This document shows positions 63,737 to 64,000 of a stretch of 64,000 bases of DNA, one piece after another. The position numbers and the translations under genes were made by a program. Origin of the DNA: Aeoliella straminimaris (lineage in GTDB: Bacteria > Planctomycetota > Planctomycetia > Pirellulales > Lacipirellulaceae). Position 1 is the first letter of the stretch; each line of letters opens with the position of its first letter. Location: contig NZ_JAMXLR010000061.1 in NCBI RefSeq assembly GCF_024054565.1, positions 62,001 through 126,000 of the forward strand, given 5' to 3'. The notes under the pieces were generated by a model, which was given only the letters and a program-made list of their open reading frames with translations, was not told where the DNA came from and searched no databases.

Positions 63737-64000
63737 CTACGCCTCCTCTGCCCAATACTCCACCACCACTTGCCCGTCGAGTTGCGGATAGAACAGGTCG
63801 CGCGCGGACGCCAGTAGCCGGCGCGTCGCGGGGGTGGCAGATTGGCATTTGGCTTCCAGCGGCATCAGCAGCCAGCGGCCTTCGGGCCAGCGGACCTCCA
63901 TGACCTTGCCGCAATCTTCGAACAGTTGATACACCCGAGCGCGGGTCACCCCCAGGTGCTCGGCTTGTTGCTTGACACTCACCGTGGCGCCTTCGAGCCC
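63737..64000 (-). CDS. HTH protein, 5' end outside the window
   Basis: Open from the right edge to the stop at 63737 (88 codons visible). Residues VKQQAEHLGVTRARVYQLFED form an HTH of the kind used by MerR/excisionase-like proteins, followed by KVMEVRWPEGRWLLMP. No stop or secure start before the edge: GTG 63982 is possible. Likely a DNA-binding regulator or part of a larger protein. Confidence 0.65.
   Translation of the reverse strand, partial: GLEGATVSVKQQAEHLGVTRARVYQLFEDCGKVMEVRWPEGRWLLMPLEAKCQSATPATRRLLASARDLFYPQLDGQVVVEYWAEEA

Overview
The window is about 64 kb of GC-rich bacterial chromosome, most likely from a planctomycete of the Pirellulales type (inference). The signs are three exported proteins with a C-terminal sorting tail of the PEP-CTERM kind, a DUF1559 lipoprotein, large exported or membrane proteins without clear families, small zinc-ribbon proteins, weak Shine-Dalgarno sites before many genes, and frequent GTG or TTG starts. 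I found no rRNA, tRNA, CRISPR array, transposase or prophage. Most of the window looks like core chromosome.

Layout. 1-2150: a cytochrome bc complex (Rieske protein, then cytochrome b fused to a cytochrome c domain that runs off the left edge). 2410-6185: nrnA-like and ribF overlapping, then the two NAD(P)HX repair enzymes as separate divergent genes. 6206-7995: flavohaemoprotein and a divergent Rrf2 regulator, probably a nitric-oxide response pair. 8081-10961: a Tat-exported DUF3500 protein, mutM and a membrane protein. 11139-17211: trpB and trpA on one strand but separated by five genes, including a zinc-ribbon/acyl-carrier protein. 18153-23570: an ABC ATPase, a large lipoprotein and a two-domain permease. 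23767-28404: small zinc-ribbon and HEAT proteins, an exported toroid-like protein and an archaeal-type (DacZ-like) diadenylate cyclase. 29613-31616: a small accessory zone in which a DUF433 gene and a DUF1559 gene are each flanked by palindromic repeats. 31617-38016: a CrtI-like oxidoreductase, a vanadium-haloperoxidase-like protein, a PEP-CTERM protein, a VOC protein and a PaaK-like ligase. 38350-39773: a VWA protein and an isolated flotillin N-terminal domain.

40058-55184 is the most coherent block. It holds the nitrogen-sensing cascade: ammonium transporter (amt), P-II protein (glnB), P-II uridylyltransferase (glnD) and glutamine synthetase adenylyltransferase (glnE). About 4 kb past glnE is a divergent second P-II gene, translationally coupled (GTGA overlap) to an R2K-type ATP-grasp ligase and followed by a convergent XRE regulator with a clear promoter. 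The P-II/ATP-grasp pair is my best candidate for an undescribed functional unit. cobalamin adenosyltransferase, folA-thyA and small unknown genes lie between.

56143-64000: a 1355-residue membrane protein, an overlapping pair of a 49-residue zinc ribbon and a DUF6933 protein, a gingipain-like C25 peptidase, another sorted exported protein and a truncated HTH gene at the right edge.
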